Positions 1-13,600 are shown, counted from the first letter of the stretch. The stretch: 64,000 nucleotides of DNA from Lutraria lutraria (GCA_964023205.1 OZ026833.1:37426366-37490365), one strand, 5' to 3'. Notes: generated by a model not told the origin, from the letters alone. Made by a program: numbers and translations.

Positions 1-204
1 GATCCTTGTCAATGCTGAGTAGATCAAAAAACAGATAAAAGGCAAATCTTAAAACATATTCATGAAATAAAAGATAACTAGTAATGCATCAACATCAGTG
101 CAAAGCTGGCCATTTAGATCATACATTTAAAACAGACAGAAAACTAACAACAGTGCACCCTCCCTACAACAGCCAACAATGGGAATGACAGAAATGGCCA
201 TTGT
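1..204. other. No gene seen; left edge
   Basis: AT-rich sequence with no open frame of note, no splice-site pair and no repeat that recurs elsewhere in the window. It ends where similarity to the boundary module at 22677-22936 begins. Confidence 0.4.
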
Positions 205-469
205 TCGGAGGTGACTGTTGTTGAGAGAGTGAAAATAAGACAAAGATCAATTGGGGTTGCTAATATACTGACTGTAACAGGGAAATGGCTGTTGTTTGGA
301 GGTGACCGTTCATGGAGGTTACACTGTATAATGTCTACAAATGCCAGAAATCAAGCAAGAACATTCACATTTAGTCGCTATGTGCCTTATTTTGATCATG
401 ACCTTGACTGCCATAATCAAAAGGAATGCCAAGAAACATAAACGCTTACAATTAAGCCAGAATACTTAC
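205..469 (-). repeat. Array boundary module, copy 1
   Basis: This stretch is clearly similar to 22677-22936 (shared phrases include 'gttgagagagtgaaaataa', 'ggtgaccgttcatggaggtt' and 'attaagccagaatacttacg'), and its last part also matches 18075-18165. In each case it sits immediately on the low-coordinate side of an array exon, so it marks one end of an array block; in minus-strand terms it lies just downstream of the last exon. In the 18.1 and 22.9 kb copies the minus strand reads ALVCRVIKV, which parallels ALVSMVTKV in the array exon, so the module appears to hold a decayed partial relative of that exon. No working acceptor is visible. Confidence 0.6.
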
Positions 470-2878
470 GTTGAAATGCTGAATGCATTACGGTGACCCT
501 GACCTTGATGACCATTGAGACCAAGGCCTTGCCATCAATCCGTGTGCCAAGCTTCCATCTGAAGTTGGTATCCCAAGATGAGATCCACTTCCAGGAGTCG
601 ACACATCCGACTGCTGAAATTAAGAAAATACCCATTAATACACAGGGATCTGTTTGCAGATCATGTAAATTGCAAGATGGACAAAAACAAATATGCAGAC
701 GACAGACCAATTCAACCGTTCCATCTGAAGATGAAACATCAAAAAGCAAAACCCTTTACAATCAAGTGATAATACGAACGTTGAAATGCTGGATGCATTA
801 CGGTGACCCTGACCTTGGTGACCATTGAGACCAAGGCCTTGCCATCAATCCGTGTGCCAAGCTTCCATCTGAAGTTGGTATCCCTCGATGAGGTCCACTT
901 CCAGGAGTCGACACATCCGACTGCTAAAATAAAGAAAATACTTATCAATACAGAGGGATCTGTTGGTAGATCATGTAAATTGCAAGATGGACAAAAACAA
1001 ATATGCAGACGATAGACCAATTCAACAGTTCCATCTAAAGAAGAAACATTAAAAAGCAAAATCCCTTACAGTCAAGTGATAATACTTACGTTAAAACGCT
1101 GGATGCATTACGGTGACCCTGACCTTGGTGACCATTGAGACCAAGGCCTTGCCATCAATCCCTGTGCCAAGCTTCCATCTGAAGTTGGTATCCCTAGATG
1201 AGATCCACTTCCAGGAGTCGACACATCCGACTGCTGAAATAAAGAAAACACCCATTAATACAGAGGGATCTGTTGGCAGATCATGTTAATTGCAAGATGG
1301 GACAAAAACAAATATGCAGACGACAGACCAATTCAACGGTTCCATCTGAAGTTGAAATGTCAAAAAGCAAAACCCTTTCCAATCATGTGATAATACTTAC
1401 ATTGAAACGCTGGATGCATAATGGTGACCCTGACCTTGGTGACCATTGAGACAAAGGCCTTGCCATCAATCCGTGTGCCAAGCTTCCATCTGAAGTTGGT
1501 ATCCCTAGATGAGATCCACTTCCAGGAGTCGACACATCCGACTGCTGAAATAAAGAAAATACTCATTAATACAGAGGGATCTGTTGTTAGATCATGTAAA
1601 TTGCAAGCGACAAAAACATACATGCAGACGACATACCAATTCAACAGTTCCATCTGAAGAAGAAATGTTAAAAAAGCAAAATCCCTTACAGTCAAGTGGT
1701 AATACTTACGTTGAAACGCTGGATGCATTACGGTGACCCTGACCTTGGTGACCATTGAGACCAAGGCCTTGCCATCAATCCGTGTGCCAAGCTTCCTTCT
1801 GAAGTTGGTATCCCTAGATGAGATCCACTTCCAGGAGTTGACACATCCGACTGCTGAAATAAAGAAAATACTCATCAATACAGAGGGATCTGTTGGTAGA
1901 TCATGTAAATTGCAAGATGGACAAAACAAATATGCAGACGATAGACCAATTCAACAGTTCCATCTAAAGAAGAAATGTTAAGAAGCAAAACCCCTTACAA
2001 CCAAGTGATAATACTTACGTTGAAACGCTGTATCCATTACGGTGACCCTGACCTTGGTGACCATTGAGACCAAGGCCTTGCCATCAATCCGTGTGCCAAG
2101 CTTCCATCTGAAGTTGGTATCCCTAGATGAGATCCACTTCCAGGAGTCGACACATCCGACTGCTGAAATAAAGAAAATACTCATCAATACAGAGGGATCT
2201 GTTGGTAGATCATGTTAATTGCAAGATGGACAAAAACAAATATGCAGATGACAGACCAATTCAACGATTCCATCTGAAGATGAAACGTCAAAAAGCAAAA
2301 CCCTTTACAATCATGTGATAATACTTACGTTGAAACGCTGGATGCATTACGGTGACCCTGACCTTGGTGACCATTGAGACCAAGGCCTTGCCAACAATCC
2401 GTGTGCCAAGCTTCCATCTGAAGTTGGTATCCCTAGATGAGATCCACTTCCAGGAGTCGACACATCCGACTGCTGAAATAAAGAAAATACTCATCAATAC
2501 AGAGGGATCTGTTGGTAGATCATGTAAATTGCAAGATGGACAAAACAAATATGCAGACGACAGACCAATTCAACAGTTCCATATGAAGAAGAAATGTTAA
2601 AAAGCAAAATCCCTTACAATCAAGTGGTAATACTTACGTTGAAATGCTGGATGCATTACGGTGACCCTGACCTTGGTGACCATTGAGACCAAGGCCTTGC
2701 CATCAATCTGTGTGCCAAGCTTCCTTCTGAAGTTGGTATCCCTAGATGAGATCCACTTCCAGGAGTCGACACATCCGACTGCTGAAATAAAGAAAATACC
2801 CATTAATACAGAGGGATCTGTTGGCAGATCATGTTAATTGCAAGATGGACAAAAACAAATATGCAGACGACAGACCAG
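470..2878 (-). repeat. Tandem exon array, block A (8 units of 310 bp)
   Basis: Minus-strand exon blocks lie at 470-613, 780-923, 1090-1233, 1401-1544, 1710-1853, 2019-2162, 2329-2472 and 2638-2781. Each is 144 bp, preceded on the minus strand by a T-rich tract plus CAG and followed by GTAAGT. The 780 copy belongs to the Thr subfamily (WTSSRD), the others to the Ile subfamily (WISSRD). The 1090 copy has CAA changed to TAA in its last complete codon. The 1401 copy ends T|GTAAGT instead of C|GTAAGT. The block stops inside a unit at 2878, where a hAT-like element is inserted. Confidence 0.9.
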
Positions 2879-4726
2879 CAGGGTTTTCATTATCTTTTGA
2901 GTCAAGGGATAAAGTTTGAAATCCAAGCGATAGGCCTGGGGTCAAGGGGGCGGCCTTAGCCCCCTTGTGGGTCTAGGGCAACGCCCTGGTAGGGGGACCA
3001 GGGGGGCAAAGACCCCCAGGAAGCTCCTGTAATTTAAGCATTTTGAGTGGCAAATTTTTATTATTTCTGTGCTTCTTTTAGCCAGTTTCTATTCGGAAAT
3101 GAAATGTTTGATGATAATAAAAATCAAAACTAAACACCATTTCTAGTGTTCTTTTTCCTACCAACCATGGCAAGAGTCTTTAACTTTATCTTTGTTTACT
3201 CAGCCAATGAGTTCTCAAATTTTGATTGAATGAAAGGAAAAAATCCCCAACTAAAACTTGTAAGAAAAACAACAACCCATTTTCAATTCTTCTATTCATA
3301 TTTATCAATCATTTGCAAAATAACAATCATATTAATAAAATTTCATATAACATAAACATTTGTAGTTAAGACATCTCGCACTATAATGAGATTAATCTTT
3401 TGTATAATTATAGGTATTTATATTGATCAGTGATCAAAGAAATAGCATGATACTATTCTTTTGTCTGTATATCATTTATTCAAATAGAAATTAATTTATT
3501 TGAGAAATAAACAAGACAAAATAGGAGAAATGAGTTGATTGGTAGGAAAGGAGACAAATCTCTATCACAAAGTTAACAGATTGTAACTTCAATTCCTTTG
3601 GCTCTCACTCATTTTATCTTAATTGTTGAACATTGCAATATGAATATTATTAGCACTGTGTCCTGGCAAATGGTGAATTCATCCTGAATGCGTGTCACAA
3701 GATTAAACATCAAAGATAAGATGCCCCAGTTAGAACAGATTATCATTAAACACCCATTAAATGATGTATGGTTGCACAATATGTAGTGCCGTTATCCGAA
3801 ATTTGTCGACTGGAATTCGTATACTTTATTGAAATATAAGTGTAACAACGACCATTCTTGAAAATTAACGAGCCTTTGGTGTTTAGTTGGTTTTAATCAA
3901 GTTAATGCTTAATTAAACATAATATTACATAACATTAGATTCAATAACTATCAAAACGTGATTGTCAAGTGAAGTGTTAACAATTTTCGGAACATATGAC
4001 AGGGCCATGGGCCGTACGGTCTGGTACATTTTTGTTTCAATTGAACTGGCGATGCAGGAATGAAGAATTCACAACTAACTGGATAAAATTATCATCTGCA
4101 TTATGAATCACAGCTTGGAGCAATTGAAATTGGTGTTGATCATGTTGATAGGTGCAAACAAACAACATACATCGACATGGTCAATTTAAATATGACTGAC
4201 AAGTTGCCGACTTTTATGTATATCGTATTGGGCGAGCAGAAATTATTTTGGTCGCCCGATCATTTTTTTACTCATCAGTGACCAGGGCGAGCGGGCGAGT
4301 GCTAAGACTCCAGTGAGAACGAACTTCAGAATTTCGTATCGGCAAATTTACTGTTTAGCATTTAATTTTGACGGAAAAACAATGTATTTCATCGCACGAT
4401 TTGCTTACCAGATCGGCGTGTAAAGCCAAAGCTTTACGTTTATTTTCGTTCGATTTTTGTTCTATTTCTCTCTTGTGGTGCAGAAATCCGTAACTGTATT
4501 AAACGCGAATGCCTGTTGGTAGTTGCCTAGTCCACTAATCAATCAAAAGCCTCGTTTCGTTATACTCTCAATACTGATGACAAAACGGTGTTATAGTACA
4601 ATATTTCAATGCAATTTCTACTACGTAAACAAATTCGTCTTTACTTTTGCTGACGGAATTTCAACCAATATAAAGATGATTTCAACCGATGGTTTCATCG
4701 GGTATCGGCTGTTATTGAAAACCCTG
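2879..4726. mobile_element. Non-autonomous hAT-like element inserted in the array
   Basis: Termini are CAGGGTTTTCA on both sides in inverted orientation. The array unit breaks off at 'gacagacca' and resumes at 'gactgacca', a 9-bp near-duplication with one mismatch, so the insertion is well delimited. Just inside the left end is a GC-rich hairpin (2942-2966, CAAGGGGGC paired with GCCCCCTTG), and GC-rich 'gggcgagc' sequence lies near 4230-4300. No transposase frame is present, so any movement would have depended on an enzyme made elsewhere. The hAT assignment rests on the terminus and duplication length only. Confidence 0.7.
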
Positions 4727-5339
4727 GACTGACCAATTCAATGGTTCCATCTGAAGATGAAATGTCAAAAAGCAAAACCCTTTACAATCATGTGATAATA
4801 CTTACGTTGAAACGCTGGATGCATTACGGTGACCCTGACCTTGGTGACCATTGAGACCAAGGCCTTGCCATCAATCCGTGTGCCAAGCTTCCATCTGAAG
4901 TTGGTATCCCAAGATGAGATCCACTTCAAGGAGTCGACACATCCGACTGCTGAAATAAAGAAAATACCCATTAATACACAGGGATCTGTTGGTAGATCAT
5001 GTTAATTGCAAGATGGACAAAAACAAATCTGCAGACGACAGACCAATTCAACGGTTCCATCTGAAGATGAAACATCAAAAACCAAAACCCTTTACAATCA
5101 TGTGATAATACGTACGTTGAATTGCTGGATGCATTACGGTGACCCTGACCTTGGTGACCATTGAGACCAAGGCCTTGCCATCAATCCGTGTGCCAAGCTT
5201 CCATCTGAAGTTGGTATCCCTCGATGAGGTCCACTTCCAGGAGTCGACACATCCGACTGCTGAAATAAATAAAATACTTATCAATACAGAGGGATCTGTG
5301 GGAAGATCATGTAAATTGCAAGATGGACAAAAACAAATA
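4727..5339 (-). repeat. Tandem exon array, block B1 (2 units)
   Basis: Exons at 4806-4949 (Trp of the DSWKW motif is Leu, TTG) and 5116-5259 (Thr subfamily). Both keep CAG acceptor and GT donor; the 5116 donor is GTACGT. The block is cut by a MITE at a TA dinucleotide in the 'acaaatatgcagacg' part of the spacer. Confidence 0.9.
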
Positions 5340-5931
5340 ATGTAGAACTGGTTTTATTCGCGTTAGTTTTATTTTCGCTAATATTCACGAATCGAATACC
5401 TCGCGAATTCATGAATGTCGCGAATAAATGCTGAGTTTTATATATTCGATAAAGAGTATGTCCGAAAATAAGTCAGTTATAGTATTTTATCGTAAATATA
5501 ATCAGTTTAGTTAATCTGTTGAAAGCAAGATATTAACAATAAACATGTACCTTTAAAGTTTACAATCTTAATTTTTCTATAATATTGCCTTTACTGAACT
5601 ATCGTTTATTGAAAAATTTTGGACATCATTTGAACATACCAGTAACAGTTTTTCACACTTAATTACCTACTGTTTGTAAAACATAACTTCTACAACAATT
5701 ACAAACTATTATCAATCTATTGTTATTACATATAAAACATTGAATCACAACTTAAATGTCTAACAGATCAGGAGTGACACACACATATCAAAGCAATGAC
5801 AGCATGTCTTTGATCGCACTTTAATCCTGCCTGACAACGTCAAGAATTCATTAATACGCGAATAAAGAAAACAGCTGATTTTTAACAAAAAACGCGAAAT
5901 TTTGACCTCGCGAAATTAAAGCATTCTACAG
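5340..5931. mobile_element. TTCGCG-type MITE, array copy 1
   Basis: A 592-bp insert between TA dinucleotides (5338-5339 and 5932-5933). Imperfect terminal inverted repeats read TGTAGAACTGGTTTTATTCG on the left and TGTAGAATGCTTTAATTTCG on the right, with CGCGAA-rich subterminal sequence. There is no open frame. A TA duplication suggests mobilisation by a Tc1/mariner-like enzyme, but the family is not certain. By eye it is identical to 7330-7921 and 10093-10684. Confidence 0.8.
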
Positions 5932-5933
5932 TA

Positions 5934-6551
5934 TGCAGACGATAGACCAATTCAACAGTTCCATCTAAAGAAGAAATGTTAAGAAGCAAAATCCCTTACA
6001 ATCAAGTGGTAATACTTACGTTGAAACGCTGGATGCATTACGGTGACCCTGACCTTGGTGACCATTGAGACCAAGGCCTTGCCATCAATCCGTGTGCCAA
6101 GCTTCCTTCTGAAGTTGGTATCCCTAGATGAGATCCACTTCCAGGAGTCGACACATCCGACTGCTGAAATCAAGAAAATACTCATCAATACAGAGGGATC
6201 TGTTGGTAGATCATGTAAATTGCAAGATTGACAAAACAAATATGCAGATGATAGACCAATTCAACGATTCCATCTGAAGATGAAACGTCAAAAAGCAAAA
6301 CCCTTTACAATCATGTGATAATACTTACGTTGAAACGCTGGATGCATTACAGTGACCCTGACCTTGGTGACCATTGAGACCAAGGCCTTGCCATCAATCC
6401 GTGTGCCAAGCTTCCTTCTGAAGTTGGTTTCCCTAGATGAGATCCACTTCCAGGAGTCGACACATCCGACTGCTGAAATAAAGAAAATACTCATCAATAC
6501 AGAGGGATCTGTTGGTAGATCATGTAAATAGCAAGATGGACAAAACAAATA
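5934..6551 (-). repeat. Tandem exon array, block B2 (2 units)
   Basis: Exons at 6020-6163 (Arg variant, FRRK) and 6329-6472 (FRRK). Both are open on the minus strand with intact splice signals. The block ends at the truncated MITE. Confidence 0.9.
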
Positions 6552-6707
6552 TGACACACACATATCAAAGCAATGACGGCATGTCTTTGATCGCACATTA
6601 ATCCTGCCTGACGACGCCACAAATTCATAAATATGCGAATAAAGAAACAGCTGAATTTTAACAAAAAACGCGAAATTTTGACCTCGCGAAATTAAAGCGT
6701 TCTACAG
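6552..6707. mobile_element. TTCGCG-type MITE, truncated older copy
   Basis: The right 156 bp of the same MITE, sitting at the homologous spacer position and ending in the same 'ctacag|tatgcagacg' junction. It lacks about 435 bp of the left part and differs at several bases (for example 'gacggcatg' and 'gacgccac') from the three full copies, so it is older or has diverged separately. Confidence 0.75.
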
Positions 6708-6709
6708 TA

Positions 6710-7329
6710 TGCAGACGATAGACCAATTCAACAGTTCCATCTAAAGAAGAAATGTTAAGAAGCAAAATCCAATACAATCAAGAGGTAATACTTACGTTGA
6801 AACGCTGGATGCATTACGGTGACCCTGACCTTGGTGACCATTGAGACCAAGGCCTTGCCATCAATCCGTGTGCCAAGCTTCCATCTGAAGTTGGTATCCC
6901 TAGATGAGATCCACTTCTAGGAGTCGACACATCCGACTGCTGAAATAAAGAAAATACCAATTAATACAGAGGGATCTGTTGGCAGATCATGTTGATTGCA
7001 AGATGGACAAAAACAAATATGCAGACGACAGACCAATTCAACGGTTCCATCTGAAGATGAAACGTCAAAAAGCAAAACCCTTTACAATCATGTGATAATA
7101 CTTACGTTGAAACGCTGGATAAATTATGGTGACCCTGACCTTGGTGACCATTGAGACCAAGGCCTTGCCATCAATCCGTGTGCCAAGCTTCCATCTGAAG
7201 TTGGTATCCCTAGATGAGATCCACTTCCAGGAGTCGACACATCCGACTGCTGAAATAAAGAAAATACTCATCAATACAGAGGGATCTGTTGGTAGATCAT
7301 GTAAATTGCAAGATGGACAAAAACAAATA
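6710..7329 (-). repeat. Tandem exon array, block B3 (2 units)
   Basis: Exons at 6796-6939 and 7106-7249. The first carries TAG in place of the second-motif TGG (DSWKW becomes DS-stop-KW). The second is open and has the VTIIYPAFQ ending. Confidence 0.9.
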
Positions 7330-7921
7330 ATGTAGAACTGGTTTTATTCGCGTTAGTTTTATTTTCGCTAATATTCACGAATCGAATACCTCGCGAATTC
7401 ATGAATGTCGCGAATAAATGCTGAGTTTTATATATTCGATAAAGAGTATGTCCGAAAATAAGTCAGTTATAGTATTTTATCGTAAATATAATCAGTTTAG
7501 TTAATCTGTTGAAAGCAAGATATTAACAATAAACATGTACCTTTAAAGTTTACAATCTTAATTTTTCTATAATATTGCCTTTACTGAACTATCGTTTATT
7601 GAAAAATTTTGGACATCATTTGAACATACCAGTAACAGTTTTTCACACTTAATTACCTACTGTTTGTAAAACATAACTTCTACAACAATTACAAACTATT
7701 ATCAATCTATTGTTATTACATATAAAACATTGAATCACAACTTAAATGTCTAACAGATCAGGAGTGACACACACATATCAAAGCAATGACAGCATGTCTT
7801 TGATCGCACTTTAATCCTGCCTGACAACGTCAAGAATTCATTAATACGCGAATAAAGAAAACAGCTGATTTTTAACAAAAAACGCGAAATTTTGACCTCG
7901 CGAAATTAAAGCATTCTACAG
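7330..7921. mobile_element. TTCGCG-type MITE, array copy 2
   Basis: 592 bp between TA dinucleotides, at the same spacer position as copy 1 and visually identical to it. Same site and same sequence mean it was copied with the surrounding array rather than inserted independently. Confidence 0.8.
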
Positions 7922-7923
7922 TA

Positions 7924-10092
7924 TGCAGACGATAGACCAATTCAACAGTTCCATCTAAAGAAGAAATGTTAAGAAGCAAAATCCCTTACAATCAAGTGGT
8001 AATACTTACGTTGAAACGCTGGATGCATTACGGTGACCCTGACCTTGGTGACCATTGAGACCAAGGCCTTGCCATCAATCCGTGTGCCAAGCTTCCTTCT
8101 GAAGTTGGTATCCCTAGATGAGATCCACTTCCAGGAGTCGACACATCCGACTGCTGAAATCAAGAAAATACTCATCAATACAGAGGGATCTGTTGGTAGA
8201 TCATGTAAATTGCAAGATTGACAAAACAAATATGCAGACGATAGACCAATTCAACGATTCCATCTGAAGATGAAATGTCAAAAAGCAAAACCCTTTACAA
8301 TCATGTGATAATACTTACGTTGAAACGCTGGATGCATTACGGTGACCCTGACCTTGGTGACCATTGAGACCAAGGCCTTGCCATCAATCCGTGTGCCAAG
8401 CTTCCATCTGAAGTTGGTATCCCTAGATGAGATCCACTTCCAGGAGTCGACACATCCGACTGCTGAAAAAAAGAAAATACTCATCAATACAGAGGGATCT
8501 GTTGGTAGATCATGTAAATTGCAAGATGGACAAAAACAAATATGCAGACGACAGATCAATTCAACGATTTCATCTGATGATGAAACGTCAAAAAGCAAAA
8601 CCCTTTACAATCATGTGATCATACTTACGTTGAAACGCTGGATGCATTACGGTGACCCTGACCTTGGTGACCATTGAGACCAAGGCCTTGCCATCAATCC
8701 GTGTGCCAAGCTTCCATCTGAAGTTGGTATCCCTAGATGAGATCCACTTCCAGGAGTCGACACATCCGACTGCTGAAATAAAGAAAATACTCATCAATAC
8801 AGAGGGATCTGTTGGTAGATCATGTAAATTGCAAGATGGACAAAAACAAATATGCAGACGACAGACCAATTCAACAGTTCAATCTGAAGAAGAAATGTTA
8901 AGAAGCAAAATCCCTTACAATCAAGTGATAATACTTACGTTGAAACGCTGGATGCATTACGGTGACCCTGACCTTGGTGACCACTGAGACCAAGGCCTTG
9001 CCATCAATCCGTGTGCCAAGCTTCCATCTGAAGTTGGTATCCCTAGATGAGATCCACTTCTAGGAGTCGACACATCCGACTGCTGAAATAAAGAAAATAC
9101 CAATTAATACAGAGGGATCTGTTGGCAGATCATGTTGATTGCAAGATGGACAAAAACAAATATGCAGACGACAGACCAATTCAACGGTTCCATCTGAAGA
9201 TGAAACGTCAAAAAGCAAAACCCTTTACAATCATGTGATAATACTTACGTTGAAACGCTGGATAAATTACGGTGACCCTGACCTTGGTGACCATTGAGAC
9301 CAAGGCCTTGCCATCAATCCGTGTGCCAAGCTTCCATCTGAAGTTGGTATCCCTAGATGAGATCCACTTCCAGGAGTCGACACATCCGACTGCTAAAATA
9401 AAGAAAATACTCATCAATACAGAGGGATCTGTTGGTAGATCATGTAAATTGCAAGATGGACAAAAACAAATATGCAGACGACAGACCAATTCAACAGTTC
9501 AATCTGAAGAAGAAATGTTAAGAAGCAAAATCCTTTACAATCAAGTGATAATACTTACGTTGAAACGCTGGATGCATTACGGTGACCCTGACCTTGGTGA
9601 CCACTGAGACCAAGGCCTTGCCATCAATCCGTGTGCCAAGCTTCCATCTGAAGTTGGTATCCCTAGATGAGATCCACTTCTAGGAGTCGACACATCCGAC
9701 TGCTGAAATAAAGAAAATACCAATTAATACAGAGGGATCTGTTGGCAGATCATGTTGATTGCAAGATGGACAAAAACAAATATGCAGACGACAGACCAAT
9801 TCAACGGTTCCATCTGAAGATGAAACGTCAAAAAGCAAAACCCTTTACAATCATGTGATAATACTTACGTTGAAACGCTGGATAAATTATGGTGACCCTG
9901 ACCTTGGTGACCATTGAGACCAAGGCCTTGCCATCAATCCGTGTGCCAAGCTTCCATCTGAAGTTGGTATCCCTAGATGAGATCCACTTCCAGGAGTCGA
10001 CACATCCGACTGCTGAAATAAAGAAAATACTCATCAATACAGAGGGATCTGTTGGTAGATCATGTAAATTGCAAGATGGACAAAAACAAATA
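7924..10092 (-). repeat. Tandem exon array, block B4 (7 units)
   Basis: Exons at 8010-8153, 8319-8462, 8629-8772, 8939-9082, 9249-9392, 9559-9702 and 9869-10012. The 8939 and 9559 copies carry the Trp-to-TAG stop and alternate with open copies. Together with the preceding MITE, this block forms a 2763-bp higher-order unit (7330-10092) repeated at 10093-12855. Confidence 0.9.
8939..9082 (-). pseudogene. Array exon with in-frame TAG (subfamily of six)
   Basis: Minus-strand codon six reads TAG instead of TGG. The same change occurs at 6796-6939, 9559-9702, 11702-11845, 12322-12465 and 13562-13705. These copies share other markers ('taccaattaatac' and 'gatcatgttgattgc' in the spacer), so they are one lineage spread by duplication and not repeated mutation. 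Splice signals are intact, so inclusion would truncate the product; they would behave as skipped or poison exons if the array is transcribed. Confidence 0.7.
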
Positions 10093-10684
10093 ATGTAGAA
10101 CTGGTTTTATTCGCGTTAGTTTTATTTTCGCTAATATTCACGAATCGAATACCTCGCGAATTCATGAATGTCGCGAATAAATGCTGAGTTTTATATATTC
10201 GATAAAGAGTATGTCCGAAAATAAGTCAGTTATAGTATTTTATCGTAAATATAATCAGTTTAGTTAATCTGTTGAAAGCAAGATATTAACAATAAACATG
10301 TACCTTTAAAGTTTACAATCTTAATTTTTCTATAATATTGCCTTTACTGAACTATCGTTTATTGAAAAATTTTGGACATCATTTGAACATACCAGTAACA
10401 GTTTTTCACACTTAATTACCTACTGTTTGTAAAACATAACTTCTACAACAATTACAAACTATTATCAATCTATTGTTATTACATATAAAACATTGAATCA
10501 CAACTTAAATGTCTAACAGATCAGGAGTGACACACACATATCAAAGCAATGACAGCATGTCTTTGATCGCACTTTAATCCTGCCTGACAACGTCAAGAAT
10601 TCATTAATACGCGAATAAAGAAAACAGCTGATTTTTAACAAAAAACGCGAAATTTTGACCTCGCGAAATTAAAGCATTCTACAG
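10093..10684. mobile_element. TTCGCG-type MITE, array copy 3
   Basis: 592 bp between TA dinucleotides, visually identical to copies 1 and 2 and at the same position of the unit. Offset from copy 2 is exactly 2763 bp. Confidence 0.8.
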
Positions 10685-10686
10685 TA

Positions 10687-13600
10687 TGCAGACGATAGAC
10701 CAATTCAACAGTTCCATCTAAAGAAGAAATGTTAAGAAGCAAAATCCCTTACAATCAAGTGGTAATACTTACGTTGAAACGCTGGATGCATTACGGTGAC
10801 CCTGACCTTGGTGACCATTGAGACCAAGGCCTTGCCATCAATCCGTGTGCCAAGCTTCCTTCTGAAGTTGGTATCCCTAGATGAGATCCACTTCCAGGAG
10901 TCGACACATCCGACTGCTGAAATCAAGAAAATACTCATCAATACAGAGGGATCTGTTGGTAGATCATGTAAATTGCAAGATTGACAAAACAAATATGCAG
11001 ACGATAGACCAATTCAACGATTCCATCTGAAGATGAAATGTCAAAAAGCAAAACCCTTTACAATCATGTGATAATACTTACGTTGAAACGCTGGATGCAT
11101 TACGGTGACCCTGACCTTGGTGACCATTGAGACCAAGGCCTTGCCATCAATCCGTGTGCCAAGCTTCCATCTGAAGTTGGTATCCCTAGATGAGATCCAC
11201 TTCCAGGAGTCGACACATCCGACTGCTGAAAAAAAGAAAATACTCATCAATACAGAGGGATCTGTTGGTAGATCATGTAAATTGCAAGATGGACAAAAAC
11301 AAATATGCAGACGACAGATCAATTCAACGATTTCATCTGATGATGAAACGTCAAAAAGCAAAACCCTTTACAATCATGTGATCATACTTACGTTGAAACG
11401 CTGGATGCATTACGGTGACCCTGACCTTGGTGACCATTGAGACCAAGGCCTTGCCATCAATCCGTGTGCCAAGCTTCCATCTGAAGTTGGTATCCCTAGA
11501 TGAGATCCACTTCCAGGAGTCGACACATCCGACTGCTGAAATAAAGAAAATACTCATCAATACAGAGGGATCTGTTGGTAGATCATGTAAATTGCAAGAT
11601 GGACAAAAACAAATATGCAGACGACAGACCAATTCAACAGTTCAATCTGAAGAAGAAATGTTAAGAAGCAAAATCCCTTACAATCAAGTGATAATACTTA
11701 CGTTGAAACGCTGGATGCATTACGGTGACCCTGACCTTGGTGACCACTGAGACCAAGGCCTTGCCATCAATCCGTGTGCCAAGCTTCCATCTGAAGTTGG
11801 TATCCCTAGATGAGATCCACTTCTAGGAGTCGACACATCCGACTGCTGAAATAAAGAAAATACCAATTAATACAGAGGGATCTGTTGGCAGATCATGTTG
11901 ATTGCAAGATGGACAAAAACAAATATGCAGACGACAGACCAATTCAACGGTTCCATCTGAAGATGAAACGTCAAAAAGCAAAACCCTTTACAATCATGTG
12001 ATAATACTTACGTTGAAACGCTGGATAAATTACGGTGACCCTGACCTTGGTGACCATTGAGACCAAGGCCTTGCCATCAATCCGTGTGCCAAGCTTCCAT
12101 CTGAAGTTGGTATCCCTAGATGAGATCCACTTCCAGGAGTCGACACATCCGACTGCTGAAATAAAGAAAATACTCATCAATACAGAGGGATCTGTTGGTA
12201 GATCATGTAAATTGCAAGATGGACAAAAACAAATATGCAGACGACAGACCAATTCAACAGTTCAATCTGAAGAAGAAATGTTAAGAAGCAAAATCCTTTA
12301 CAATCAAGTGATAATACTTACGTTGAAACGCTGGATGCATTACGGTGACCCTGACCTTGGTGACCACTGAGACCAAGGCCTTGCCATCAATCCGTGTGCC
12401 AAGCTTCCATCTGAAGTTGGTATCCCTAGATGAGATCCACTTCTAGGAGTCGACACATCCGACTGCTGAAATAAAGAAAATACCAATTAATACAGAGGGA
12501 TCTGTTGGCAGATCATGTTGATTGCAAGATGGACAAAAACAAATATGCAGACGACAGACCAATTCAACGGTTCCATCTGAAGATGAAACGTCAAAAAGCA
12601 AAACCCTTTACAATCATGTGATAATACTTACGTTGAAACGCTGGATAAATTATGGTGACCCTGACCTTGGTGACCATTGAGACCAAGGCCTTGCCATCAA
12701 TCCGTGTGCCAAGCTTCCATCTGAAGTTGGTATCCCTAGATGAGATCCACTTCCAGGAGTCGACACATCCGACTGCTGAAATAAAGAAAATACTCATCAA
12801 TACCGAGGGATCTGTTGGTAGATCATGTAAATTGCAAGATGGACAAAAACAAATATGCAGACGACAGACCAATTCAACGGTTCCATCTGAAGAAGAAATG
12901 TTAAGAAGCAAAATCCCTTACAATCAAGTGATAATACTTACGTTGAAATGCTGGATGCATTACGGTGACCCTGACCTTGGTGACCATTGAGACCAAGGCC
13001 TTGCCATCAATCCGTGTGCCAAGCTTCCATCTGAAGTTGGTATCCCTAGATGAGATCCACTTCCAGGAGTCGACACATCCGACTGCTGAAAAAAAGAAAA
13101 TACTCATCAATACAGAGGGATCTGTTGGTAGATCATGTAAATTGCAAGATGGACAAAAACAAATATGCAGACGACAGATCAATTCAACGATTTCATCTGA
13201 TGATGAAACGTCAAAAAGCAAAACCCTTTACAATCATGTGATCATACTTACGTTGAAACGCTGGATGCATTACGGTGACCCTGACCTTGGTGACCATTGA
13301 GACCAAGGCCTTGCCATCAATCCGTGTGCCAAGCTTCCATCTGAAGTTGGTATCCCTAGATGAGATCCACTTCCAGGAGTCGACACATCCGACTGCTGAA
13401 ATAAAGAAAATACTCATCAATACAGAGGGATCTGTTGGTAGATCATGTAAATTGCAAGATGGACAAAAACAAATATGCAGACGACAGACCAATTCAACAG
13501 TTCAATCTGAAGAAGAAATGTTAAGAAGCAAAATCCCTTACAATCAAGTGATAATACTTACGTTGAAACGCTGGATGCATTACGGTGACCCTGACCTTGG

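Noticed and set aside
1360..1929. 189-codon minus-strand frame across two units
   Set aside because: It exists only because local indels align two units in one frame and it reads straight through the spacer and both splice sites.
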